DNA of 6,150 bases from contig CABUAP010000079.1 in NCBI GenBank assembly GCA_902489675.1, positions 1-6,150 on the forward strand, in the 5' to 3' direction. This document shows, piece by piece, positions 1 through 6,148 of this stretch. A model generated the notes under the pieces. The model searched no databases and was not told the DNA's origin. It was given only the letters and a program-made list of their open reading frames with translations. Within the stretch, counting starts at the first letter, position 1. Every line of letters begins with the position of its first letter. The position numbers and the translations under genes are program-made. Source of the DNA: an uncultured Azospirillum sp. GTDB lineage: Bacteria > Pseudomonadota > Alphaproteobacteria > RF32 > CAG-239.

Positions 1-84
1 AATGGTTGAAAAAAGACCCCAATGGCAAACTTCCGAAAAACAAGGCCAATCAGGCTTTGTATCCTCCTGCTTTGGTCGCAACAC

Positions 85-106
85 AAAAAAACCGCCTAAA
101 GGCGGC
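85..106 (-). terminator. Intrinsic terminator of tRNA-Pro transcript
   Basis: Read on the minus strand, a six-base-pair GC-rich stem (GCCGCC pairing with GGCGGT, one G-U end pair) closes a TTTA loop and is followed directly by a run of T residues. It begins five bases after the CCA end of tRNA-Pro. It is the only clear terminator downstream of the leftward genes, so it probably ends both the tRNA transcript and any read-through from map-radC. Confidence 0.9.
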
Positions 107-110
107 TTAT

Positions 111-187
111 TGGTCGGGACAGACGGATTCGAACCATCGGCATCTTGCTCCCAAAGCAAGCGCTCTACCAGGCTGAGCTATGTCCCG
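111..187 (-). tRNA. tRNA-Pro (anticodon TGG)
   Basis: The minus strand folds into a complete 77-nt cloverleaf. The acceptor stem CGGGACA/TGTCCCG is perfect over seven pairs, the D stem is GCTC/GAGC, and the anticodon stem CTTGC/GCAAG encloses the loop TTTGGGA with anticodon TGG at positions 34-36. A five-base variable loop follows, then the T arm GATGG-TTCGAAT-CCGTC (one wobble pair), discriminator A and an encoded CCA. The TGG anticodon identifies a proline tRNA that reads CCA and, by wobble, other CCN codons. Encoded CCA means no nucleotidyltransferase is needed for first maturation. The terminator lies 5 nt downstream and promoter-like sites lie upstream at 205-234 and 312-340. Confidence 0.97.
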
Positions 188-204
188 TTATTAAGGAATT
201 TATT

Positions 205-234
205 TGTATAATAATATCTCACGGGCTTTGTCCG
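205..234 (-). promoter_or_regulatory. Possible tRNA-Pro proximal promoter
   Basis: On the minus strand a CGGACA box (229-234, sharing GACA with the -35 consensus) and a TATACA box (205-210) are separated by 18 bases. The -10-like box ends 17 bases before the tRNA 5' end, a typical distance for a short-leader tRNA transcript. The -35 match is poor and lies in the loop of a possible GGGC/GCCC hairpin, so this is a weak call. The site at 312-340 is an alternative source of the tRNA transcript. Confidence 0.3.
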
Positions 235-311
235 CCCTGCTTGTCCTGTAACTTTTGACCCAAAGCATCATTATGATTACTTAGCAAGACTCACCTGCGG
301 TACGGTTACAA

Positions 312-340
312 TATTTAGCCCGTAAAAAATTATTTTGCAA
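312..340 (-). promoter_or_regulatory. Candidate promoter between radC and tRNA-Pro
   Basis: On the minus strand TTGCAA (335-340) and TAAATA (312-317, followed by T) are separated by exactly 17 bases. The same two hexamers with the same spacing occur at the proposed map promoter (1886-1914), which supports both calls. It lies just after the radC stop codon and points at tRNA-Pro, about 118 nt ahead. If used, it would give a tRNA precursor with a leader of over 100 nt, or a short RNA ahead of the tRNA. The -10 hexamer is not a strong sigma-70 match, so confidence is moderate. Confidence 0.4.
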
Positions 341-348
341 CATATTTT

Positions 349-1047
349 TCAGTTTCTACCCAACAAACCGTGATCATTAAAACTGAAAACTAAGTTTTTG
401 CTGACAATAAAATGATCAATAAGGCGGATATCTACCGCCGACAATGCTTCCGCTATTTTTCTCGTCACTTCTATATCCGCACGCGAAGGCGTTACATCGC
501 CGGAGGGATGATTATGTACCAGTATCAGCGCAGTTGCGCCTTTTAAAACTGCAGAGCGCATCACCTCTCCGGGATGAATGGCAACCGCATTAACACTGCC
601 CCGCTGTTGAACTTCTTCACCGATAATCCGATTTTTGGCATTAAGAAAAATGACGCGAAATTCTTCCCGATCCTTATAGCCGGAAGCTGCGCGGCAATAT
701 TCAATAATCGCGTCATAACTGGTCAAGACCGGCGCTTCGGTTGCGCTCAACTTTTGCCAAGTCATTCTCAGCGCAGCCTCTCGCACAATCCGAAACACCA
801 AAATTGTATTTTCTTTCAATCCGTTGAAAGTTATCAGCTTATCATCCGAAGCAAACAGAACTTCGGCAAAACTGCCAAATTCCTTAACCAATGCTTTTGC
901 CAGCGGTTTTGTATCTTTTCTCGGGATAGCCAAAGTCAACAGCAGTTCCAGCATTTCGTAATCTGCCATATCTCCGCCGCCGCCAATTTTAAAACGTTCT
1001 TTCAATCGTTGGCGATGACCGATATAATCCGGAGTTTCTTCACTCAT
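349..1047 (-). CDS. radC: RadC family JAMM/MPN-domain protein
   Basis: This 232-residue protein has the family's usual length and layout. A helical, helix-hairpin-helix-like N-terminal part spans roughly residues 8-95 (RxRLKERF at 12-19, EMLELLLTLAIPRKDTKPLA at 31-50). The JAMM/MPN domain follows from about 105 to the end. The metal-binding motif is complete: H178-x-H180, then seven residues, S188, two residues, D191, with E161 in the HPGEV segment as the probable catalytic glutamate. DHFIVS near 211 is also typical. RadC was named as a DNA repair gene, but that role has been questioned; the fold predicts a zinc hydrolase-like cytoplasmic protein of unsettled substrate. The ATG is preceded by AGGA at a 5-nt spacing, and this Shine-Dalgarno overlaps the stop of map, so the gene is second in a map-radC operon. 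No terminator follows it. Confidence 0.95.
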   Translation of the reverse strand: MSEETPDYIGHRQRLKERFKIGGGGDMADYEMLELLLTLAIPRKDTKPLAKALVKEFGSFAEVLFASDDKLITFNGLKENTILVFRIVREAALRMTWQKLSATEAPVLTSYDAIIEYCRAASGYKDREEFRVIFLNAKNRIIGEEVQQRGSVNAVAIHPGEVMRSAVLKGATALILVHNHPSGDVTPSRADIEVTRKIAEALSAVDIRLIDHFIVSKNLVFSFNDHGLLGRN

Positions 1048-1052
1048 GTTGA

Positions 1053-1057
1053 TCCTA
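1053..1057 (-). promoter_or_regulatory. radC ribosome binding site overlapping map stop
   Basis: On the minus strand the sequence TAGGATCAACATG contains the map stop codon TAG, the radC Shine-Dalgarno AGGA (1053-1056) starting inside that stop, and the radC ATG five bases further. Ribosomes ending on map are thus placed right at the radC start, which suggests translational coupling. Confidence 0.75.
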
Positions 1058-1852
1058 TTTATAAGGCGGTTTGTCTAAGCCTTTCGGGGAATAAGTAAAG
1101 ACTTCAAATCCGTCTTTGGTTACCCCGAGAGAATGCTCAAATTGGGCACTAAGCGATTTATCGCGGGTGACTGCCGTCCAGCCGTTAGACATGATAAAAC
1201 CGTCTTTCTTGCCGATATTGATCATCGGCTCAATGGTAAAGAACATTCCTTCTTCCATCACCGGCCCGGTTCCCTTGCGGCCGCAGTGCATCACGTTCGG
1301 ACTATCGTGGAAAACGCGTCCCAATCCGTGTCCGCAGAACATATCAACGACAGAATAGCCGTATTTGTGCGCATATTCTTCAATCACCGCGCCGATATCG
1401 CCGAAATGTGCTCCCGGACGCACCACCTCAATACCGCGCATCATGCACTCATAGGTAACATCACACAGACGGGTCGCTTTCAACTTGGGTTTGCCGGCAT
1501 AATACATCCGGCTGGTATCTCCGAACCAGCCGTCAAGAATAACCGTCACATCAATATTTAAGATATCACCGTCTGCCAGTTTGCGGTCATCGGGGATCCC
1601 GTGGCAAATAACATGGTTGATCGAAATACAAGTTGATTTCGGATAGCCGTGGTACCCCAGACACGCCGGGATGGCACCGTGTTCTTCGATATATTTGCGG
1701 CATAAATCATCAAGTTCGCCGGTGGTGACGCCAACCGTTACATAATCGGTGATATAGTCCAAAACTTCTGCCGCGAGTTTTCCGGCGCGACGCATTTTTT
1801 CAAAATCTTCCGGATTGTAAACCACAATCCCGTCTTTGGTTTTTCTTGTCAA
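1055..1852 (-). CDS. map: Type I methionine aminopeptidase
   Basis: This cytoplasmic metalloenzyme removes the initiator methionine from new proteins when the second residue is small. At 265 residues it is the short bacterial type I form, with the pita-bread fold implied by the motif set. All five dinuclear metal ligands are present in order: D101 (NIDVT), D112 (GDTSR), H175 (CGHGLG), E208 (IEPM) and E239 (QFEHS). The substrate-proximal histidines are H84 (VICHGIPD) and H182 (VFHD). Each lies four residues later than in the E. coli enzyme, so the N terminus is about the right length. The start is TTG (1850-1852), placed 7 nt after an AAGGAG Shine-Dalgarno; no in-frame ATG lies nearby upstream and the next Met is residue 20, inside the conserved first helix. 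It is the first gene of a leftward operon with radC, 7 nt apart, and is divergent from tspO. It is normally essential. Confidence 0.97.
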   Translation of the reverse strand: MTRKTKDGIVVYNPEDFEKMRRAGKLAAEVLDYITDYVTVGVTTGELDDLCRKYIEEHGAIPACLGYHGYPKSTCISINHVICHGIPDDRKLADGDILNIDVTVILDGWFGDTSRMYYAGKPKLKATRLCDVTYECMMRGIEVVRPGAHFGDIGAVIEEYAHKYGYSVVDMFCGHGLGRVFHDSPNVMHCGRKGTGPVMEEGMFFTIEPMINIGKKDGFIMSNGWTAVTRDKSLSAQFEHSLGVTKDGFEVFTYSPKGLDKPPYK

Positions 1853-1859
1853 TTCAGCG

Positions 1860-1865
1860 CTCCTT
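1860..1865 (-). promoter_or_regulatory. map ribosome binding site fixing a TTG start
   Basis: On the minus strand AAGGAG lies 7 nt before TTG (1850-1852). This full-strength Shine-Dalgarno at ideal spacing, with no ATG or GTG at a better position, decides the start of map as TTG. The rare start codon may hold expression down despite the strong site. Confidence 0.8.
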
Positions 1866-1885
1866 ATTTATACTTTTCGTTGTTA

Positions 1886-1914
1886 TATTTACACCTGCGG
1901 TCTTTTTTTTGCAA
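1886..1914 (-). promoter_or_regulatory. Candidate map-radC promoter
   Basis: On the minus strand TTGCAA (1909-1914) and TAAATA (1886-1891, followed by T) are 17 bases apart, with an A-tract filling the start of the spacer. Transcription would begin near 1879, giving a leader of about 27 nt before the TTG start. The same pair of hexamers at the same spacing occurs at 312-340. A TATAAC at 1882-1887 is a closer -10 match but lies 21 bases from the -35 box. The intergenic setting between divergent genes supports a promoter here even if the exact hexamers are uncertain. Confidence 0.5.
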
Positions 1915-1923
1915 CAGCTTTTC

Positions 1924-1951
1924 TTGAATATCCGCATTTATCGCTTATATC
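1924..1951 (+). promoter_or_regulatory. Candidate tspO promoter
   Basis: TTGAAT (1924-1929) and TATATC (1946-1951) are separated by 16 bases, with a predicted transcript start about 17 nt before the tspO ATG and just ahead of the AAGGAG ribosome binding site. Its -35 box sits only 9 bases from the -35 box of the proposed map promoter on the other strand, so the two could share upstream contacts or compete. No clear operator palindrome is visible between them. Confidence 0.4.
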
Positions 1952-1974
1952 ACTAATCAAAAAGGAGAAAAACA

Positions 1975-2463
1975 ATGGCTGACGTACGCAGATTTCTTTA
2001 TTGCCTTTTCATGACTATTCTCACGCTCATAGTCGGATCATACTTCAACTATTCCGGCGTAAGAACCTGGTATCAGGAAATGGAAAAACCGCTGCTGACG
2101 CCGCCGGATTATGTGTTCCCGATTGCCTGGATACTGATTTATTTGTTGATGACCGTTGCTTTTTATCTGGCTTTTACCAATGCGCCGGCCAAACAGGACA
2201 CTGCCCGTACCAATACCTTTTTTATCAATCAGCTGTTTTTGCAGATTTTATGGACATTTTCCTTTTTTTACACCGGTTACACCGGTTTGGCTCTGATTAT
2301 CGTGATCATACTCGATATTATCGTTTTTAAAAGCATTTACTGGTTTTTCCGCATATCGCCGGTTTCTGCCTGGCTGCTGGTTCCGTATCAGGGATGGCTG
2401 CTGCTTGCAACCTGGCTTAATGCCAACTTTGTTTATCTGCACGGATACACAATAAATTTTTAA
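1975..2463 (+). CDS. tspO: TspO/MBR family membrane protein
   Basis: This 162-residue protein is strongly hydrophobic, with five membrane spans at about 6-24, 47-67, 81-99, 103-123 and 128-153, the hallmark number for TspO (mitochondrial benzodiazepine receptor family). Family signatures are present: WYQEMEKP at 32-39, PP at 43-44, the F-P-x-A-W...Y stretch at 48-56, LW at 92-93, SPVSAWLLVPY at 128-138, and a W...N pair near 147-149. Known members bind porphyrins and other tetrapyrroles and, in purple bacteria, modulate pigment and stress responses; the actual ligand here is inferred only from family. The ATG is 7 nt after AAGGAG. The gene is divergent from map and ends about 100 nt before alaS with no clear terminator between them, so read-through into alaS is possible. 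Leucine replaces the tryptophan often found in the KPxWxPP segment. Confidence 0.93.
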   Translation: MADVRRFLYCLFMTILTLIVGSYFNYSGVRTWYQEMEKPLLTPPDYVFPIAWILIYLLMTVAFYLAFTNAPAKQDTARTNTFFINQLFLQILWTFSFFYTGYTGLALIIVIILDIIVFKSIYWFFRISPVSAWLLVPYQGWLLLATWLNANFVYLHGYTINF

Positions 2464-2526
2464 TAATTTTTACCAATTTTCTATAGACATATAAAGAAGA
2501 TTGCATTAAAAGTTAGGGTTAGTTTT

Positions 2527-2553
2527 TTGACATCCCTTTAATATATGTATTTG
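2527..2553 (+). promoter_or_regulatory. Possible alaS promoter region
   Basis: A perfect -35 consensus TTGACA lies at 2527-2532, but no good -10 box sits 16-18 bases away; the nearest candidate is TATTTG (2548-2553) at 15 bases. TAATAT (2539-2544) and TATATG (2542-2547) are better -10 matches but too close. A second weak pair, TAGACA (2484-2489) with TAAAAG (2507-2512), has 17-base spacing. The tspO-alaS gap of about 100 AT-rich bases probably contains a promoter, but I cannot fix its exact boxes. Confidence 0.3.
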
Positions 2554-2567
2554 GAAAGAAATTGGTT

Positions 2568-5198
2568 ATGACGACAACCGTAAATCAGATTAGAAGCACA
2601 TTTCTCAACTATTTTGCCAAGAACGGACACAAAGTTGTCCCGTCATCCCCGCTTGTACCCGACAACGACCCGACATTGATGTTCACCAACTCAGGTATGG
2701 TACAGTTCAAAAACATTCTTGCCGGCAACGAAACTCGTGATTATACCCGCGCCACCTCATCACAAAAAAGCGTACGCGCCGGCGGCAAACACAATGACCT
2801 TGACAGTGTTGGATACGACGTCCGCCATCATACTTTTTTTGAAATGCTCGGCAATTTTTCTTTCGGCGACTATTTTAAAGAAGGTGCCATCAGCTATGCT
2901 TGGGAGCTTTTGACCAAATATTTTGACATTCCGACCGAAAAACTGGCAGTTACCATTTACCATAATGATGAAGAAGCCTATAATTTGTGGAAAAAAATCT
3001 CCGGCCTGCCGGATGACCGAATCATCCGCATTGCAACCAAAGACAACTTTTGGCAAATGGGCGATACCGGTCCCTGCGGCCCCTGCTCCGAAATTTTTTA
3101 TGACCACGGACCGGAAGTTTGGGGCGGCCTGCCCGGCACACCGGAAGAAGACGGCGATAGGTTTATCGAAATTTGGAATCTGGTGTTTGATCAGTTTGAA
3201 GACTTGCCTGACGGAAGCCGTATTAACCTAAAAAAACCGTCAATCGATACCGGTATGGGCTTGGAGCGGATTGCCGCCATTTTGCAAGGCGTTCATTCCA
3301 ATTTTGATATTGACCTTTTCCAAAATCTGATTAAGTCGATTGCAGATATTGCCAATTCCGACCCCGAAGGGCCGCTCAAAGCCTCCCACAACGTTATTGC
3401 AGACCATTTGCGTTCGGCCGCTTTTCTGATTGCCGACGGCGTGCTGCCTTCCAACGAAGGGCGCGGCTATGTCTTGCGCCGGATCATGCGCCGGGCGATG
3501 CGTCATGTCCACCTGCTGGGGGTTAAAGAGCCGATGATGTACAAGCTGCTGCCCTCTTTGCAACAGGAAATGGGCGAGGCCTATCCCGAACTTTACCGGG
3601 CGGAAGCATTGATCACGGAAACATTAAAAACCGAAGAAGGAAAATTTATCCGCACATTGGAAAAAGGCCTGCGCCTTTTGGATGAAGAAACCGCCGATTT
3701 GAATGCCGGCGACACTCTGCCCGGCAAAACAGCCTTCAAACTCTATGATACCTATGGTTTTCCGCTTGACCTGACGCAAGATGCGCTCAAAGCCAAAAAC
3801 ATTTCCGTTGACACCGACGGATTTGACAAGGCTATGGAACAGCAGCGTGCCGAAGCCCGTAAAAACTGGGCCGGTTCCGGTGACGAAGGGGTAGAAAAAA
3901 TCTGGTTTGAAATATTTGACAAACTGGGCAAAAGCGAATTTCTCGGCTACAGCTGCACCAAAGCCGACGGCCAAATTACCGCACTGGTACAAAACGGTCA
4001 GCCGGTTAAAAATGTCTGCGACAGCGAATTTTACCTGATTGCCAATCAAACGCCGTTCTACGGTGAGTCCGGCGGTCAGGTCGGCGATATCGGCCATATT
4101 ATCGGTAAGAATTGCACGGTTGAAGTCACCGACACCAAAAAGAAAATCGACGGTATGATTGTTCACTGCTGCAAAATGACGGAGGGAAAAATCAGTGTCG
4201 GTGACATTGCTTCATTTGAAGTCGATGAAGAAAACCGCAACAAGATCCGCGCCAACCACTCGGTTACTCACTTGCTGCATCGTGCCCTGCGCGATATCCT
4301 CGGCGATCATGTAACCCAAAAAGGTTCTTATGTTTGCGCCGGACGTGCTCGTTTTGACATTTCTCACCCCAAACAGATCAGCAACGAAGAACTGCGCAAG
4401 GCAGAAGATATGGTCAACGAAGCGGTTCGCAAAAACTATCAGACGGTTACCCGCGTCATGACCCCGGATGAGGCGATCAAAATCGGCGCTATGGCGTTAT
4501 TTGGCGAAAAATACGGCGAAACGGTACGAGTTGTCAGCATGGAAAACGACAATGAAGTATTTTCGCGTGAACTTTGCGGCGGAACACACGTTCGTTCCAC
4601 CGGCGATATCGGATATTTTAATATCATCGGCGAAAGCGCCGTTGCCGCCGGTATCCGTCGAATTGAGTTTGTGACCGGACACGCGGCAGAGCAATATGCG
4701 CAGGATGTTGAAGACAAGTTGCATCATATCAGCCAAATTTTAAAAACAAATACCAACGACTTGGATGCAAGAATTAATCTTTTACTTGAGGATAAAAAGC
4801 GCTTAGAAACAGAAATTTTAAATCTGAAAAAACAGTTTGTCAGCCATAAAACCGCTGATAACCAGGATAAAATCGAAACGGTTAACGGCATCAAATTTGT
4901 CGCTAAACAGATTGACAATGTTCAGGCCAAAGAACTGAAGGCTTTTGTCGATGAGATCAAAGAACAAATCAAAAGCGGTGTTATCGCCCTGTTCTCTTGC
5001 AATGAAGGAAAAGTTTCCGCTGTTATCGGCGTTACCGATGACCTGACGGGTAAATACTCTGCGGTCAGCCTAATCAAAACCGTGGCTCCGTTTATCGGCG
5101 CTGCCGGCGGCGGCGGACGTCCGGATATGGCGCAGACCGGCGGTGCGGATATTTCCCGCATTAATGAAGCTATTGCCGCACTGCGACAGAGTATGTAA
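2568..5198 (+). CDS. alaS: Alanyl-tRNA synthetase
   Basis: AlaRS charges tRNA-Ala with alanine using ATP and clears mischarged serine or glycine. From ATG 2568 the protein is 876 residues, the normal bacterial length. The class II aminoacylation core spans roughly 1-240, with the RHHTFFEMLGNFSFG segment (from R86) and motif 3 GMGLER at 229-234. A tRNA-recognition helical part follows, then the editing domain with zinc-site residues H564-x3-H568 and C670-x3-H674 (ELCGGTH). A coiled-coil linker lies near 713-760. The C-Ala domain contains the GGGGRPDMAQ loop starting at 847. An in-frame TTG at 2562 exists, but GGAAAG (2553-2558) sits 9 nt before the ATG and only 3 nt before the TTG, and the ATG fits the usual family N terminus. 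No frameshift or missing key residue is seen. The next gene starts 23 nt later, suggesting co-transcription. Confidence 0.98.
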   Translation: MTTTVNQIRSTFLNYFAKNGHKVVPSSPLVPDNDPTLMFTNSGMVQFKNILAGNETRDYTRATSSQKSVRAGGKHNDLDSVGYDVRHHTFFEMLGNFSFGDYFKEGAISYAWELLTKYFDIPTEKLAVTIYHNDEEAYNLWKKISGLPDDRIIRIATKDNFWQMGDTGPCGPCSEIFYDHGPEVWGGLPGTPEEDGDRFIEIWNLVFDQFEDLPDGSRINLKKPSIDTGMGLERIAAILQGVHSNFDIDLFQNLIKSIADIANSDPEGPLKASHNVIADHLRSAAFLIADGVLPSNEGRGYVLRRIMRRAMRHVHLLGVKEPMMYKLLPSLQQEMGEAYPELYRAEALITETLKTEEGKFIRTLEKGLRLLDEETADLNAGDTLPGKTAFKLYDTYGFPLDLTQDALKAKNISVDTDGFDKAMEQQRAEARKNWAGSGDEGVEKIWFEIFDKLGKSEFLGYSCTKADGQITALVQNGQPVKNVCDSEFYLIANQTPFYGESGGQVGDIGHIIGKNCTVEVTDTKKKIDGMIVHCCKMTEGKISVGDIASFEVDEENRNKIRANHSVTHLLHRALRDILGDHVTQKGSYVCAGRARFDISHPKQISNEELRKAEDMVNEAVRKNYQTVTRVMTPDEAIKIGAMALFGEKYGETVRVVSMENDNEVFSRELCGGTHVRSTGDIGYFNIIGESAVAAGIRRIEFVTGHAAEQYAQDVEDKLHHISQILKTNTNDLDARINLLLEDKKRLETEILNLKKQFVSHKTADNQDKIETVNGIKFVAKQIDNVQAKELKAFVDEIKEQIKSGVIALFSCNEGKVSAVIGVTDDLTGKYSAVSLIKTVAPFIGAAGGGGRPDMAQTGGADISRINEAIAALRQSM

Positions 5199-5221
5199 TA
5201 TTTTTAACATAGGGTAAAAGG

Positions 5222-5950
5222 ATGTTCAAGCCGCTCAAAATACCGGTCAAATTTAAAAAGATCAATCTGAGAAACCGCTATTGGCAGGCTCAGGATTATC
5301 ATTTGCGTGATTATTTACACACTTTTACCCGCCAGTTGAAAGTTGATGTTAACAAATCTTTCCGTCGTGAATTGTACCGCAAACTGATTCATCTCAGTTC
5401 GCTTTGGATTCCGCTGACAATATATTTCATTCGTGAAGAGATTGCCATAGCAGTCTTTGCCACTATATTTGTCGGCAACGGTTTGCTTGAATACGGAAAT
5501 TTCAAAAAATGGAAATGGGCGAGGATACTTTTCGGCCGCCTGTTTTCACGCACGTTGCGCAGCAAGGAAAGCGCACGCGCACGTTTTCAATTCAGCGGTT
5601 CTATGTATGTGATGGCGGCTGCCGTTGTCTGCACCATCTTTTTCACCAAAATCGTCGCTGTTATTTCGATGATGGTTATGTTGGTGTCGGATGCCTGCTC
5701 GGCTTTGTTTGGCAAGGCTTACGGCACCCGCCAGATATATCCGCACAAATCTTTGGAAGGCACCACCGCTTTTTTTGTCAGCGCACTTTTAATTAATATG
5801 TTATTTCATAATTTGGAACCGTTCGGCTATGCCAGTGTGATTGCCTGCATTTTTGCCACGCTGGCAGAGGTTTATGAAGACAAAACCCGGATCGACGACA
5901 ATCTGGCAATTCCGCTTGCTGTCGGTCTGACCTTAACATTTCTCAATTAA
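5222..5950 (+). CDS. CTP-dependent lipid kinase-like membrane protein (SEC59/DGK1/VTE5 family)
   Basis: This 242-residue protein resembles the dolichol/diacylglycerol/phytol kinase family, which phosphorylates membrane lipids with CTP. Family marks are ELYRKLIHLSS at 50-60, a basic loop ending LRSKESARARFQFSG at 112-126, SDACSALFGKAYG at 156-168, HKSLEGT at 175-181, and an acidic-rich E216...DDN (225-227) followed by LAIPLAVGL. About six or seven membrane spans lie between 57 and 241. Residues 1-49 form a basic, aromatic-rich, non-hydrophobic extension ahead of the usual family start; the only likely ribosome site (AGGG, 7 nt before ATG 5222) supports including it. The true substrate (diacylglycerol, polyprenol, phytol-like alcohol) cannot be read from sequence. 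It lies 23 nt after alaS with no terminator between them, so it probably shares that transcript, and a strong hairpin follows its stop. It could instead be loosely annotated as a phosphatidate cytidylyltransferase-like protein. Confidence 0.8.
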   Translation: MFKPLKIPVKFKKINLRNRYWQAQDYHLRDYLHTFTRQLKVDVNKSFRRELYRKLIHLSSLWIPLTIYFIREEIAIAVFATIFVGNGLLEYGNFKKWKWARILFGRLFSRTLRSKESARARFQFSGSMYVMAAAVVCTIFFTKIVAVISMMVMLVSDACSALFGKAYGTRQIYPHKSLEGTTAFFVSALLINMLFHNLEPFGYASVIACIFATLAEVYEDKTRIDDNLAIPLAVGLTLTFLN

Positions 5951-5954
5951 TAAA

Positions 5955-5978
5955 TATCCCCCGGTAAATCGGGGGATA
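5955..5978. terminator. Hairpin terminator after the lipid kinase gene
   Basis: The nine-base-pair stem TATCCCCCG/CGGGGGATA closes a GTAAAT loop and begins four bases after the kinase stop codon (5948-5950). On the plus strand the downstream tract (AAAATTTAG) is poor in T, whereas on the minus strand the hairpin is followed by TTTATTAATT. It may therefore work in both directions, or mainly stop leftward transcription entering from the right edge. Its position makes it the natural end of the alaS-kinase unit. Confidence 0.75.
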
Positions 5979-5982
5979 AAAT

Positions 5983-6148
5983 TTAGTCTCCGAAAGCTCG
6001 ATCAATATTAAAACTGTAGCTAACAGTGTTTTGATACTGCAGCAAAAAAGGATCATTTTTTTGCTATAATTTTTCTTCACCTCTCTTTTTTTCTAACTTG
6101 TTGATAATCTCGCAATCTTCTTGAACTTAATTTTTCTTCATTGTACTT
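5983..6148 (-). other. AT-rich tail with interrupted leftward reading frames
   Basis: No convincing gene is visible here. Two leftward open stretches stand out. One is open from the window edge (6148) to a TGA at 6077-6079 and encodes 23 highly charged residues containing EEKLSSRRLRDYQQ, so it could be the C terminus of a gene starting beyond the edge. In another frame a 20-codon stretch ends at TAG 6064-6066 and is followed in frame by 26 codons (containing LLQYQNTVSYSFNIDRAFGD) ending at TAA 5983-5985. Such short stretches occur by chance in AT-rich DNA; a decayed gene end is possible. Two seven-A tracts on that strand (6056-6062 and 6085-6091) could mark frameshift points. I do not recognise a family. 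Confidence 0.2.

Noticed and set aside
1..84. Gene or second terminator in the left edge (minus strand AAGCC-GGCCTT imperfect hairpin)
   Set aside because: The stem needs a bulge and is weak, and I find no start codon with a ribosome site in this short stretch.
2..211. Plus-strand open frame of 69 codons at the left edge
   Set aside because: It runs antisense through tRNA-Pro; its DGFEPSAS-like stretch is the well-known false translation of a tRNA T arm read backwards.
200..271. 23-residue minus-strand frame starting with ATG-ATG between radC and tRNA-Pro
   Set aside because: No Shine-Dalgarno precedes it, a stop lies just upstream in frame, and the length is expected by chance.
574..1098. 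174-codon plus-strand frame opposite radC
   Set aside because: It is a shadow of radC, which has a full JAMM motif, a ribosome binding site and an operon position; the antisense product shows no domain.
292..1901. Exact 10-base direct repeat CACCTGCGGT at 292-301 and 1892-1901 flanking map-radC
   Set aside because: Ten-base repeats are expected by chance in 6 kb; there are no other marks of an inserted element, and the two genes are ordinary housekeeping genes.
2562..2567. TTG at 2562 as the alaS start, adding two residues
   Set aside because: The ribosome site GGAAAG is only 3 nt from TTG but 9 nt from ATG 2568, and the ATG matches the usual AlaRS N terminus.
3624..4166. 180-codon minus-strand frame inside alaS
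   Set aside because: It lies wholly opposite a complete alaS and has no supported start or recognisable motif.
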